From contig NZ_CP115913.1 of the NCBI RefSeq assembly GCF_027938815.1, positions 740,001-804,000 on the forward strand: DNA of 64,000 nucleotides, read 5' to 3'. Made by a program: the position numbers and the translations under genes. The notes under the pieces are model-generated. The model saw only the letters and a list, made by a program, of their open reading frames with translations. It was not told the DNA's origin and did no database searches. This document shows positions 44,966-54,763 of the stretch, one piece after another. The DNA comes from Oceanirhabdus sp. W0125-5 (GTDB lineage Bacteria; Bacillota; Clostridia; Clostridiales; Clostridiaceae). The first letter of the stretch is position 1. Each line of letters begins with the position of its first letter.

Positions 44966-46702
44966 TTAGACCACCTCCTCTTCACATAAACCCAGGTCTT
45001 TAAATTGTTCTCTGTATATATCATAGTATTTACCACCCTTAGCTATTAGAGAAGTGTGGTTTCCGTATTCAGCTATCTTACCATCTTCCATTATTACAAT
45101 CATATCTGCATTTTTAACAGCTGATATTCTATGAGCAATTATAATTGTCGTCATATGAGCGCAATGATCGTAGATGTTTTTTAGAAGTTGGAATTCGGTA
45201 TCCATATCAAGTGCAGAAGTAGAATCATCAAGAACAAGAATTTTACTATTTTTTATAAGAGCTCTTGCAATAGATAATCTCTGCTTTTGACCACCTGATA
45301 AACCAATTCCACGTTCACCAATAACTGTATCATATTTTTCTTCTAAAGACTCAATAAAGTCTTTAGCACAGGCCTTTTCGCAAGCAGACTTAACATCATT
45401 CAAAGTTGCTGATGGGCAAGCGAATTTGATATTTTCTTCAATTGATTCTGAGAATAAGAACACGTCTTGAGGAACTACGGCCATCTGACTTCTCAAAGTA
45501 TTTAAATGTAGATCTTTTACATTGAAGCCGTCAATAGTTACTGAACCTTCAGTGGTATCATAGTAACGACCTATTAAATTAGTTAAAGTGCTTTTTCCAC
45601 TTCCCGTTGATCCCATTATAGCTACAGTTGAACCAGGTGCTATATCAAGATTTATTCCTTTGAGAATTTCTTCATCATCATATTTGAATGTTACATTGTT
45701 GAACTTTATATGACCTTTCATGTTATTAAGTTCAATTGCGTTTAATTTATTCTTTATTTCAGGTTCTGTATCCATTATTTTAAATATCTTTTTAGATGAA
45801 GCATTAGCCTGAGCTATCATATTAGATAACCATCCAAGCATTCTCATTGGCCATATAATCATCCATGCATATAAATTGAACTGAACAAGTTCACCTACAG
45901 AAAGGTTTCCTTTAATAACAAATATTCCACCAATTACAATTACTAAAAGTATGCATATATTACTTAAAAAATCAAATAGAGGAAAGTATTTTCCAAATAC
46001 TTTGAATTTTTTTATACTGAGATCATGACTTGTTTTATTGTATTTAAAAAACTTAGATAATTCATGTTTTTCTCTAGCAAATGCTTTAACAAGTCTTACA
46101 CCTGCTAAATTTTCCTGTGCTATTGTATTCATTTCAGATGTATTATCGCTTATATCTTCAAATGTTTGATCAATTTCTTTTTCAAGCTTCATGGCAGTAA
46201 ATGCAAGAAGTGGCATAGGTATAAGCGCTATTAATGTTAATTTCCAACTTATGCTGAACAGGCATATAGAGGCGATTATGAAATATAGAATATTTTCTAT
46301 GAATAATGCTAAGCCGAAACCAATTGTTTCCCATATTCTATCAACATCAGAATCTACTCTAGACATCAATTCTCCAGTATTCTTTTTATCAAAGTAACTG
46401 AATGATAAACTCTGAATATGGTTAAATAAATCTTTCTTTAAATCTCTGCTTATTAAAGAAGAGGTCTTATCAAATCTATAATGTTTAACATACATAAATA
46501 TTGATCTGGATATTGCTATACCGATAATTCCTATTAATAATTTTGTTGTTAAATCATATTTTCCATTTCGAATAACATCATCTATAAACATACCTGTAAT
46601 CTTAGGATTTAACATATCCAATCCTATCCCCAAAAGCATACACATTACTGGAATGATGTAAGATGTCCAATATTTTGAGATGTAATTGAGTATTTTTTTC
46701 AT
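44966..46702 (-). CDS. ABC exporter half-transporter A (degenerate ATPase site)
   Basis: The 578-residue permease-ATPase has six membrane segments, Walker A GSTGSGKST, signature LSGGQKQ and Walker B ILVLDDSTSALD. The catalytic glutamate after Walker B is Asp, the usual degenerate site of heterodimeric exporters. It starts with ATG overlapping the stop codon of a 46-codon upstream ORF (TGA at 46699-46701), so initiation is probably coupled to it. Likely exports a hydrophobic drug or lipid. Confidence 0.92.
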   Translation of the reverse strand: MKKILNYISKYWTSYIIPVMCMLLGIGLDMLNPKITGMFIDDVIRNGKYDLTTKLLIGIIGIAISRSIFMYVKHYRFDKTSSLISRDLKKDLFNHIQSLSFSYFDKKNTGELMSRVDSDVDRIWETIGFGLALFIENILYFIIASICLFSISWKLTLIALIPMPLLAFTAMKLEKEIDQTFEDISDNTSEMNTIAQENLAGVRLVKAFAREKHELSKFFKYNKTSHDLSIKKFKVFGKYFPLFDFLSNICILLVIVIGGIFVIKGNLSVGELVQFNLYAWMIIWPMRMLGWLSNMIAQANASSKKIFKIMDTEPEIKNKLNAIELNNMKGHIKFNNVTFKYDDEEILKGINLDIAPGSTVAIMGSTGSGKSTLTNLIGRYYDTTEGSVTIDGFNVKDLHLNTLRSQMAVVPQDVFLFSESIEENIKFACPSATLNDVKSACEKACAKDFIESLEEKYDTVIGERGIGLSGGQKQRLSIARALIKNSKILVLDDSTSALDMDTEFQLLKNIYDHCAHMTTIIIAHRISAVKNADMIVIMEDGKIAEYGNHTSLIAKGGKYYDIYREQFKDLGLCEEEVV

Positions 46703-46839
46703 ATAAATCGCCCCCCTTTTTGGATAATGATGCTATTGAATAATCCTTTAGTATTGATACTCCGATATTTATGGAGAAGAACTCCACTGTTAATTTTAAA
46801 AATTCCTTGTAATGTTTTAATTACTGATTTTACACTCAT
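46699..46839 (-). CDS. 46-residue leader ORF coupled to the ABC exporter
   Basis: Reading MSVKSVIKTLQGIFKINSGV and ending in GGRFI, it has GGAGGG six bases before the ATG. Its TGA shares bases with the start of half-transporter A (ATATGA). It is basic with no clear membrane segment. The arrangement resembles the bmrB leader of Bacillus bmrCD, where translation of a small ORF controls exporter expression; here that is an inference from position. Confidence 0.6.
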   Translation of the reverse strand: MSVKSVIKTLQGIFKINSGVLLHKYRSINTKGLFNSIIIQKGGRFI

Positions 46840-46885
46840 TCATAACCCTCCCTAAGATTTTAAAAATGTTACTGTATGTACTTTG

Positions 46886-46989
46886 TATAGAGATTCCAAG
46901 TGAAAACTAAATTTATACATACTCAAAACCCATTGAAGCGCTTCGATTTTGAGAGGCGAATAAATAAGTTTTACTATGCATTCTCTATA
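46886..46989. repeat. Palindromic intergenic repeat, family 2, copy B
   Basis: TATAGAGATTCCA at the left matches the complement of TCTCTATA at the right; the arms match in blocks inward to a GAAGCGCTTC centre. Similar start to the repeat at 33493. It lies just upstream of the leader ORF, in the presumed promoter region of the ABC unit. Confidence 0.6.
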
Positions 46990-47022
46990 AAAAACAAAAA
47001 GAGGTCATATAGACATGACCTC
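46990..47022 (-). terminator. Hairpin terminator in the ABC leader region
   Basis: GAGGTCAT pairs with ATGACCTC (47001-47008 with 47015-47022); the minus strand then reads TTTTTGTTTT. Confidence 0.8.
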
Positions 47023-47049
47023 GTAAAGCAATGATCGCAAAATATAAAA

Positions 47050-47072
47050 GCCATGGGAGATAATCCCATGGC
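47050..47072 (-). terminator. Second hairpin, tandem terminator
   Basis: GCCATGGGA pairs with TCCCATGGC (loop GATAA); the minus strand continues TTTTATATTTT. Lies 44 bp after the 43-residue ORF. Confidence 0.7.
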
Positions 47073-47115
47073 GAATTAACATATAAGTATTAATTTTTAA
47101 TAAAATAATAAACAA

Positions 47116-47247
47116 TTAATAATATGCTTTCATCAAGGTAGAATTATCGAAATAATTAATTTTATTTAGTTTTGTATTTAATGCTATATTGATTTCTGTG
47201 TTTAAGCCTAAGTTTATGTCTAAGCTATTAAATTTTCTAAATAACAT
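47116..47247 (-). CDS. 43-residue small ORF between murC and the ABC unit
   Basis: Begins MLFRKFNSLDINLGLNTEIN and ends KAYY. GAGAGG precedes the ATG by about 8 bases. Two terminator hairpins follow, so the gene is probably expressed as a short transcript of its own. It has no Cys, no signal, and no recognised family. It may be a small regulatory peptide, or an export substrate of the neighbouring ABC pair; neither can be shown here. Confidence 0.5.
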   Translation of the reverse strand: MLFRKFNSLDINLGLNTEINIALNTKLNKINYFDNSTLMKAYY

Positions 47248-47323
47248 AATTTCTACCTCTCTTTCATATAATTTGCTACAATAAACATTATATTGAAATT
47301 AAAATGTTATGTCAACCATATTT

Positions 47324-48700
47324 CTAAATATTTTTAATTTTCTCCCATATTGTATTAATATCTCCAGCGCCAACTAGCATAAGTACATCGCCTTCAGTTA
47401 ATTTGGGAGCGATATACTCCGCGATTGCATCTAACTTGCCTATATATGTGCAATTAATATTATTTTCCTTAATTTTATCAGATAAGATTTGAGAATTTAT
47501 TATTCCGGTATCTTTTTCTCTTGCAGCATATATATCTGCAACTATAACTTCATCTGCTTCCCCGAAACATTCACTGAATTCTTTTAGTAGACTATGAGTT
47601 CTTGTGTAAGTATGAGGCTGAAAAGCACAATAAAGCTTACCTTTTGTAAGTTTTCTTCCCGCATTCAGTGCATTGATTATTTCAGTTGGATGATGAGCGT
47701 AATCGTCAACAACTATTGCACCATTTACTTCTCCTTTAATCTCAAATCTTCTATGTGTTCCTTTATAATCAAATAGTCCCTCAGCTATAGAGTTAAAAGG
47801 TATATTTAAAGCTATTCCAGAGGCGATTGCTGCTAATGAATTATATATATTGTGTTCTCCAGGAATATTTAAATGAATTTCTCCTAGAGTGTTATTGTTA
47901 TATTCTACTTTAAAATAACCACATCCCATAGAATCATAGTTAATATCTATAGCTCTTACCATTCCTGATTTTAAACCGAAAGTTATTTTATTGCATGAGC
48001 AGGAATTGATTACCTTTGAAGCTCTTATATCATCATTATTCATTATAAGATAGCCATTCTTAGGAATTGATTGAGCATATTTTATGAATACTTCTTCAAT
48101 GTGATGAATATCTCTATAGTAATCTAAATGATCTTCATCAATATTTAATATAATCCCTATATAAGGAAAGAAATTTAAAAATGATTCTTTGTATTCGCAT
48201 GCTTCTGTTAAGAAATATTCGCTTTCTCCGATTCTTAGATTACCATTTATGGCATCTAGGGCTCCTCCTACAAATAATGTAGGATCAGTATTTCCACTTA
48301 ATAATACATGTGATGCCATTGAAGTTGTTGTAGTTTTACCATGTGTACCTGATACTCCAATGCTGTATTTATAATTTTTCATAACTAATCCTAAAAATTC
48401 TGCTCTTGAATACATTGGTAATCCTAATTCTTGGGATCTTATATATTCTTCATTATCTTCTTTAACAGCAAAAGTATAAACGATTATTGAATTCTCATGA
48501 ATATTTTCTTTTTTTTGTCCAATGGATACAGGTATACCTTTGGCTTTCAATGTTTTTACCATATCTGATTCGCTTCTATCTGAACCAGTTACGTTATACC
48601 CATGATCTTTAAGTAGTAGAGCTATGGCACTCATACTTATTCCACCTATACCAATGAAATGTATAGTCGTATGCTTATCTATATTAAGATTAAAAGACAT
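47324..48700 (-). CDS. murC: UDP-N-acetylmuramate--L-alanine ligase
   Basis: The 458-residue protein has the Mur ligase features: IHFIGIGGISMSAIA at the start, ATP loop GVSGTHGKTTTTSM, and DDYAHHPTEI in the last third. It adds L-alanine to UDP-MurNAc in peptidoglycan synthesis. ATG 48700 is chosen with AGGAGTGC just before it; an in-frame upstream start at 48748 has no site. It is alone on the minus strand near purR, as in several clostridia. Confidence 0.97.
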   Translation of the reverse strand: MSFNLNIDKHTTIHFIGIGGISMSAIALLLKDHGYNVTGSDRSESDMVKTLKAKGIPVSIGQKKENIHENSIIVYTFAVKEDNEEYIRSQELGLPMYSRAEFLGLVMKNYKYSIGVSGTHGKTTTTSMASHVLLSGNTDPTLFVGGALDAINGNLRIGESEYFLTEACEYKESFLNFFPYIGIILNIDEDHLDYYRDIHHIEEVFIKYAQSIPKNGYLIMNNDDIRASKVINSCSCNKITFGLKSGMVRAIDINYDSMGCGYFKVEYNNNTLGEIHLNIPGEHNIYNSLAAIASGIALNIPFNSIAEGLFDYKGTHRRFEIKGEVNGAIVVDDYAHHPTEIINALNAGRKLTKGKLYCAFQPHTYTRTHSLLKEFSECFGEADEVIVADIYAAREKDTGIINSQILSDKIKENNINCTYIGKLDAIAEYIAPKLTEGDVLMLVGAGDINTIWEKIKNI

Positions 48701-48835
48701 AGAAGCACTCCTCTCAATTTTAGTTATCCCTAAAAAATAAATATACATTATATATGTAATTTATGTTATATGATAATTATAATACATTATGAGGAATAAT
48801 TTTGTGAATTTTTTAGGTTATTTAATTAATGTTGC

Positions 48836-50494
48836 TTAATTTAAATTAATAATTCGGTCACAGAGATTTATAGAGGATTCACGATGTGCTACAACAATAA
48901 TTGTTTTTTCTCTTCCAATAACATTAATAGCATGGTGGATAATACTTTCTGAATGCTGATCAATTGCGCTTGTAGCTTCATCAAATATTAAAATATCTAC
49001 ATCTCTTAAAAATAACCGAGCAAGTACAAGTCTTTGTCGCTGCCCACCGGATAGTTTTACACCTCTTTCACCAACAGCGGTATCATATCCTTTAGGCTGA
49101 GCTAATATAAAATCATAAATACAAGCTTTTTTGCAGGCTTCATCTAGCATATCCATAGTTGCATTAGGACGAGCAAGTTTAAGATTTTCTTCTATTGTAG
49201 TGTTAAATAATAAGTTTTCCTGTAAAACGAAACCAAGGTTGCTATATAAAAACTTATGGTTTATTTTATTTATATCTACTCCTGAAAATAAGATTTCTCC
49301 GGATTTTGGAGATAGCATTCCAGTTATAAGTTTTAAAATTGTTGTTTTTCCTGCACCACTCCGTCCAATTATTGCAACACGTTCGCCCTGTGTTATTTCC
49401 AAGTTAAAATTATTAAGAACAGGTAGTGAGGTTTTATCATATGAGAATACTACGTTTTTCATGGAGATATGGTTATTACAATTGTTAGGTATTATCTTCT
49501 GTGGTAAAGTTTTTGAATCAGTATTTAACTCTTGGATTAACCTATCATAGAAAGGCATGTTACTTTGTAAATCAGCATCTGTAGAAGAGAGTGTGCGGAT
49601 ACTTTTGCATAACAAATCATAATAAAGTGCAAAAACAAGTAAATCCCCAATTGTGATAATATCTCTTATTATAAGGAGACCACCTAAAAAATATAGGGAA
49701 AATTTCAAAAGAAACTCATCTATAATTTTAGGTACAACAAGTACTCTTGCCACCCAGTAGTTAATCCACCTTGAAAAAAAATCTGCGTAATTATGAGCAT
49801 ATCTTACAAAAGTTCTAAGTTGACGTTTTTGGAGGTTAAGGGCCTTAATTTCTTTCCATCCATGAATGGATGTATCAAGCCAGCTATTCCACCTTTCGCT
49901 GTTTCCACGATTTATATTTATTAAGTCCTTTTCTTTTATACTGATTTTATGATCAAGATAAAAGGTTAATGGTATTACAATTATGGAAAAAAGAGCTAAT
50001 CGCCATTCAATTAAAATAATAAATAATGCAGAAACTACTGCAGTAATCATTGATATAAGGTAGTCTACAGTTTGTATATTAGCAAAATCACTAAGTTTTA
50101 GTACATCATCTTCAATACGCATTTTCATGTCACCTATACTCCTAGCATCATAATCTTTAAAGGGTAATGTAAGATAGTTGTTTAGTATTTTGTGTTTAAT
50201 CTTAAATAATACTCTATTCAAAAGGATATTGTTAGAATAGTTCCTTAAAAATGATAAGAATGTATTAAAGATAAAAAGACTTAAATAACCAACTGCAACA
50301 AATAAAAAAATGTTGAGATTTCTCTCAATAATAACTTGATCAATGAAAAGTCTATAAAGCTTTGGAGTGATAAGTGAAATTAACATACTTGTTAAGCTGA
50401 TTACTATAATAATAATAAAATGTTTTCTAACACCAAATGAGAATTTGTTTAATTGTTTTAGTATGGCAAAACGGTAATGTAATTTTTTAAGCAA
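48836..50494 (-). CDS. ABC exporter half-transporter (second pair), short C-terminus
   Basis: The 552-residue permease-ATPase has six membrane segments, Walker A GRSGAGKTT, LSGGQRQRL, Walker B ILIFDEATSAID with the catalytic Glu, and AHRESS. The protein stops at RIINLN, about 25 residues earlier than usual, so the last strand and helix after the H-loop are missing. It overlaps the upstream gene by 8 bp and probably pairs with it. Exporter of unknown cargo. Confidence 0.9.
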   Translation of the reverse strand: MLKKLHYRFAILKQLNKFSFGVRKHFIIIIVISLTSMLISLITPKLYRLFIDQVIIERNLNIFLFVAVGYLSLFIFNTFLSFLRNYSNNILLNRVLFKIKHKILNNYLTLPFKDYDARSIGDMKMRIEDDVLKLSDFANIQTVDYLISMITAVVSALFIILIEWRLALFSIIVIPLTFYLDHKISIKEKDLININRGNSERWNSWLDTSIHGWKEIKALNLQKRQLRTFVRYAHNYADFFSRWINYWVARVLVVPKIIDEFLLKFSLYFLGGLLIIRDIITIGDLLVFALYYDLLCKSIRTLSSTDADLQSNMPFYDRLIQELNTDSKTLPQKIIPNNCNNHISMKNVVFSYDKTSLPVLNNFNLEITQGERVAIIGRSGAGKTTILKLITGMLSPKSGEILFSGVDINKINHKFLYSNLGFVLQENLLFNTTIEENLKLARPNATMDMLDEACKKACIYDFILAQPKGYDTAVGERGVKLSGGQRQRLVLARLFLRDVDILIFDEATSAIDQHSESIIHHAINVIGREKTIIVVAHRESSINLCDRIINLN

Positions 50495-52238
50495 CTCCAG
50501 ATACCTCCTTTATAGAGAACAACTTTCTGAAACTATTATTTTTTTCAATAAGATCTTTGGGATTTCCTGATATCTTAACTTTACCATTCTCAAGTAAAAT
50601 AACATTATCACATAACATCACTGAGTTTAACCTATGTGCAATAAGGATTGATGTTCTACCCTTTAATAGCTCTTTCCATGCTTTGTGAATAATTTTTTCA
50701 GTATCTTTGTCCAAGGCACTAGTAGCTTCATCAAAAACAATAATTGCAGGATCTTTTAAGTAAATTCTAGCTATAGCTAATCGTTGTCGTTGTCCGCCTG
50801 ATAAACCCAATCCCTTTTTGCCAATTAGAGTATCAAGCTTTTCTGGTAAATTCTCGATATACTCATGAATTCCAGCTTTTCTACATGCATTCCATAATTC
50901 ATCATCAGTTGCTTTAAAATTACCAAGCAATAAGTTCTCACGAATAGTTGCATCAAAAGTTAAGATATCCTGTTGAACAACACCAATATTGTCACGAATA
51001 GACTTAAGGCTGCAATCATTTATATTTTGATTATCGATTAACATGGTTCCTCTATCGGCTTCATACAGGGCAATTAGAAGAGAAATAAGAGTGGATTTTC
51101 CACAACCGCTTTCACCTACAAGAGCAACAGAACTACATGAAGGAATAATAGCATTAAAATCCTTAAGTATAGTATTCTTTTTATCATAAGAAAACTCAAT
51201 GTTTTTGAACTGTATAGTCCCATTAGTAACTACAAGCCTTTGATTTCTTTGCCATGAAGTCTCATCATCTTCACATAAAAAGTTATTAATTCTTGAAATG
51301 CGTGTCAATCGTGATTGTGCATCCATTAAATTTCGTACTATGCCTAAGATTGTTCTGTCTTTTAGAGTAAAAACAAATGAAAGTAGTACCATAATACTAC
51401 CAATAGTAATTTTGTTATTATAAGCAAGATACGCACAAACACCATAGATTGAAAGTTGTATTAATAGGTTTATAAATTCTATAATTTTTTCACAGGATAA
51501 ATTTGTAACTGAAGTCTTAATATTTACACTAAAAAGATTACGTAGATGGTTAGTGAAGTCTTTACGAATAATTTTTTGAGCACAAAGGAGACGAATATCA
51601 GTGAGACCTTTTAAAATCTCAAATAACCAGGAAACATATCCCCCATAGAGTTCACGTTGTTTATCAGTATGTCTTCTAATTTTATTATTAAACTTAAATG
51701 TTGAATATGCAGCAAAAGGCAGAAACAAAGTTACTACAATACCAGCAGGGATACTTACAATATAAATATAGATAATATAAAATACACCCATCAATGTATT
51801 ATTTACCAAATGAATTACATTGCGGATAACAAAATGCATACATTCTGCGGTATCACTAATCAATAAACTAATAAGATCTCCAGTTTTAGCACTTGACATA
51901 TATGAAGATTTCATTGATTGTATTTTCTTAAATATATCTAGGCGAATGTCAAAAGTGTATCTGTTCATTAGGTATTGATGTTGCGTATAAATAAAAAAGT
52001 AAAGTATGCATGAAAAAATTGACATTACCACATAAACTAAACTAACCTGTAAGAACATATCTATATTTTCATAATACACTATACCATCTATCATTATGGC
52101 AAAGATAATAGGGGAGATTACGGTGAGTAGGCTATCAAAAAGCCAACCAATATAAAATAAAATGAAATTACGTTTATGTTTTTTTATGTATTTTGAAAGA
52201 ATTCTTATTCCTTCCAAAATGTTTGGTTTTTTATTCAT
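50487..52238 (-). CDS. ABC exporter half-transporter (second pair)
   Basis: About 583 residues with six membrane segments, Walker A GESGCGKST, LSGGQRQRL, Walker B IIVFDEATSALD and IAHRLNS. Both proteins of this pair have the catalytic glutamate. ATG 52238 is used with AAAGGAGG just before it. The start overlaps the end of the small upstream gene by 8 bp. The three genes form an operon opposite an AraC regulator. Confidence 0.92.
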   Translation of the reverse strand: MNKKPNILEGIRILSKYIKKHKRNFILFYIGWLFDSLLTVISPIIFAIMIDGIVYYENIDMFLQVSLVYVVMSIFSCILYFFIYTQHQYLMNRYTFDIRLDIFKKIQSMKSSYMSSAKTGDLISLLISDTAECMHFVIRNVIHLVNNTLMGVFYIIYIYIVSIPAGIVVTLFLPFAAYSTFKFNNKIRRHTDKQRELYGGYVSWLFEILKGLTDIRLLCAQKIIRKDFTNHLRNLFSVNIKTSVTNLSCEKIIEFINLLIQLSIYGVCAYLAYNNKITIGSIMVLLSFVFTLKDRTILGIVRNLMDAQSRLTRISRINNFLCEDDETSWQRNQRLVVTNGTIQFKNIEFSYDKKNTILKDFNAIIPSCSSVALVGESGCGKSTLISLLIALYEADRGTMLIDNQNINDCSLKSIRDNIGVVQQDILTFDATIRENLLLGNFKATDDELWNACRKAGIHEYIENLPEKLDTLIGKKGLGLSGGQRQRLAIARIYLKDPAIIVFDEATSALDKDTEKIIHKAWKELLKGRTSILIAHRLNSVMLCDNVILLENGKVKISGNPKDLIEKNNSFRKLFSIKEVSGVA

Positions 52239-52662
52239 ACCCTTTTCCTCCTTTAACAAAAATTCTATATAGTAAGCTTTCTTTACCTTGAGGTATTTCT
52301 ATAAAGAGGTTCTCATTAGATAAGGAAGTGATTGTATTTTTGCTATCGCTGGAAAAATATAAAGCAACTCCTTCAGATATATTTTCTATCCTTTCAATTG
52401 AAACAGAAAAAACAACTTCATTTCTATTGGAGTATAGGTATGACTCTCCAATTGGGATATGTCCATTTTCAATCAATAGTACAGGCTCCTTTCGTATAGA
52501 AAGCACTTTTGCAGGATATATTTTTATAGTAGGGACTTTGGTAGTTATAGTTAAAAAAAGGAATAAGACTACTCCTAATAATACAAAAATTATAAAAAAA
52601 GTTGGTGAAGCTGTTAGTAACCGTGTATATTTTATTCCAAGTACATTTTTTTTGTATAGCAT
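52231..52662 (-). CDS. Small membrane protein, possibly membrane-fusion-like partner of the ABC pair
   Basis: A 143-residue protein with one membrane segment (about 18-40) and an outside beta-rich domain (KIYPAKVLSIRKEPVLLIEN). This resembles the first part of HlyD-type fusion proteins but lacks their coiled-coil hairpin. First gene of the exporter operon. Overlapping stop and start codons suggest coupling. I cannot name the family. Confidence 0.65.
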   Translation of the reverse strand: MLYKKNVLGIKYTRLLTASPTFFIIFVLLGVVLFLFLTITTKVPTIKIYPAKVLSIRKEPVLLIENGHIPIGESYLYSNRNEVVFSVSIERIENISEGVALYFSSDSKNTITSLSNENLFIEIPQGKESLLYRIFVKGGKGYE

Positions 52663-52790
52663 AAGACCTCCCTAATTTGATAGAATAGTATTGTAAAGAC
52701 TTGTATAATAAGTTTAAATAATCATGTTAATACATTCAATGTTATATATGAAGGAATTAACTATACTATTTACAATAGGAGGTTATAATT

Positions 52791-53681
52791 ATGCCACAGA
52801 ATGACAGATACCGTACAAGAATAGTTCCTATTGAATTTGAAGCTAATGAGCAACTAGAATCATTGACTGCTTTGGATAGGGTGACTCTAGTATTTGTTTC
52901 AAATGGAAGTGCAACTATCAATATAAATGGGAAAATATGGTCATTATCAGCCTCATGTGTATTATGTATATCAAAATATGACAGTATCAATATTCTAAAC
53001 AAACATAAGTTTTCTGCAAAATCATTTAGTTTTAACCCCACATTTATAAATAGCAGTCTTACATTTGATGCTTTATCTGAAAATAAATTTGTTTACTTAG
53101 AAGATGAGCATGACAGAAATTTGCTTATGAGTTTTTTGAATCATACAGATGAATTTGGAGGAATAATTAAAATTCCTTCATCAATGCATCTTAGAATAAA
53201 TGAATGGCTGGGAATTATCGGTTCAGAAACATTGGCACAAAGTGATGGTATGTGGACTTGCCGTATAAGGCGCTATCTGCTTCAAACACTATACCTAGTT
53301 GAAGAGCTTTATTTATCCATGAAAAAGAGTGGATTCAAAAATGAGCCATTCACAGAAAAAGAGCATGTGGAAATAGCATTAGAGTACATTCATACAAATT
53401 ATCCTAATGAAATATCATTAGAAACTCTATGTAAAGTTGTGAATTTGAATAGAACATCTCTGAATAAACGATTTAAAGAGAGAACTGGACATACTGCTAT
53501 AACTTATCTAATAAACTATAGGATAAAAATCGCATGTGAAGCTCTAAGACATACAAACCTTAAAGTAATAGAAATTGCCCAGGCTTGTGGATTTATTTAT
53601 GATACTTATTTCATTAAGCAGTTCTCTAAGAGGATGGGAATATCACCATCGGAATATAGGAATAACTATGTAGAAAGGTAA
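52791..53681 (+). CDS. AraC-family transcriptional regulator
   Basis: The 296-residue protein has an N-terminal cupin-like sensor half and a C-terminal double helix-turn-helix (EISLETLCKVVNLNRTSLNK ... IEIAQACGFIYDTYFIKQFS). TAGGAGG precedes the ATG. It is divergent from the exporter operon and probably controls it from the shared 128-bp gap. Ligand unknown. Confidence 0.93.
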   Translation: MPQNDRYRTRIVPIEFEANEQLESLTALDRVTLVFVSNGSATININGKIWSLSASCVLCISKYDSINILNKHKFSAKSFSFNPTFINSSLTFDALSENKFVYLEDEHDRNLLMSFLNHTDEFGGIIKIPSSMHLRINEWLGIIGSETLAQSDGMWTCRIRRYLLQTLYLVEELYLSMKKSGFKNEPFTEKEHVEIALEYIHTNYPNEISLETLCKVVNLNRTSLNKRFKERTGHTAITYLINYRIKIACEALRHTNLKVIEIAQACGFIYDTYFIKQFSKRMGISPSEYRNNYVER

Positions 53682-53800
53682 TAAGAAACTTTGGTATACG
53701 AATATTTATTTATAAAATGCATAATAATATTCCTCTTTTTGATGAATTATGATATTATTAGTTTACTGATTTAAAAAGAAAAATTATAAGGGTGGGTTTT

Positions 53801-54622
53801 ATGGACGGAAAGTTTATGCGTAATCAAAGAGTATCAGCGATTACAAAGATTTTAATAGAGAATCCGAACAAGGTTATTAATTTAAATGTATTTACTAATA
53901 TGTTGAATGCTGCTAAGTCCACAATAAGTGAAGATATTGTCATTGTGAGAGAGAGTTTAAAGAGATTGGAAATGGGTACAATTGAAACAATATCTGGTGC
54001 AGCAGGCGGAGTTAAGTTCGTTTGTGATATTTCAAAGGAAGAGTTAGATAGATTTTTAGAGGATCTATGTAAAGAATTGCAAAATGAGAATAGAGTTATA
54101 TTAGGAAATTTTTTATATTTAACAGATATATTATCTAGTCCTAGATACTTGAAGAAGGCTGGTACAATTTTAGCATCAAAATTCATTTCTAATGAGGTTG
54201 ATTATGTTGTAACTGTGGAGACAAAGGGTATTCCTTTAGCATATGAAGTGGCAAATAAGCTTGGTGTTGAGCTTATAATAGTTAGAAGAGGAAATAAAAT
54301 TACTGAAGGAACTACGATTAGTATAAATTACTTATCAGGGTCTAGTAATAGAATACAAACTATGTCTTTATCAAAGAAATCTCTACCTAGTGGAAGTAAG
54401 TGCATCTTCATTGATGACTTTATGAAGGCGGGTGGAACAGCTAGTGGAATAAAGCACCTTCTTGAAGAGTTCCAGAGTGAACTATTAGGTATAGGTGTAC
54501 TTATTGATGATAGAAGTGTTGAGAATAAGCTTATGGAAGATTATATTGCAATAGTAGAATATGATGGACCGAAAGATAATAAGACTGCAACTGTAAGAGT
54601 ATCAGAAAAATTGGATAGATAA
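53801..54622 (+). CDS. purR: Pur operon repressor PurR
   Basis: The 273-residue protein has an N-terminal winged helix and a C-terminal phosphoribosyltransferase-like domain with the PRPP loop CIFIDDFMKAGGTASG. In Bacillus and relatives PurR senses PRPP and represses purine genes. ATG 53801 is used with AAGGGTGG before it. spoVG follows, as in Bacillus and clostridia. Confidence 0.95.
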   Translation: MDGKFMRNQRVSAITKILIENPNKVINLNVFTNMLNAAKSTISEDIVIVRESLKRLEMGTIETISGAAGGVKFVCDISKEELDRFLEDLCKELQNENRVILGNFLYLTDILSSPRYLKKAGTILASKFISNEVDYVVTVETKGIPLAYEVANKLGVELIIVRRGNKITEGTTISINYLSGSSNRIQTMSLSKKSLPSGSKCIFIDDFMKAGGTASGIKHLLEEFQSELLGIGVLIDDRSVENKLMEDYIAIVEYDGPKDNKTATVRVSEKLDR

Positions 54623-54646
54623 AGGATTCTTAAACTAAAGAATTAT

Positions 54647-54686
54647 AAAGGTTGTTGATAAACATATTTTATCAACAACCTTTGTT
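54647..54686 (+). terminator. Terminator of purR
   Basis: 14-bp perfect stem (54647-54660 with 54670-54683) followed by TTTG. Confidence 0.85.
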
Positions 54687-54763
54687 GATTTTAAAAGATT
54701 TTTAGATGGAAATTACAATAATATGTGCAATTATAAAAATATTGATAATTTTTTGAACATTTA

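Noticed and set aside
46602..46787. 61-codon minus-strand ORF overlapping the ABC exporter start
   Set aside because: It overlaps the exporter coding sequence in another frame and has no ribosome site; the 46-codon ORF at 46699-46839 fits better.
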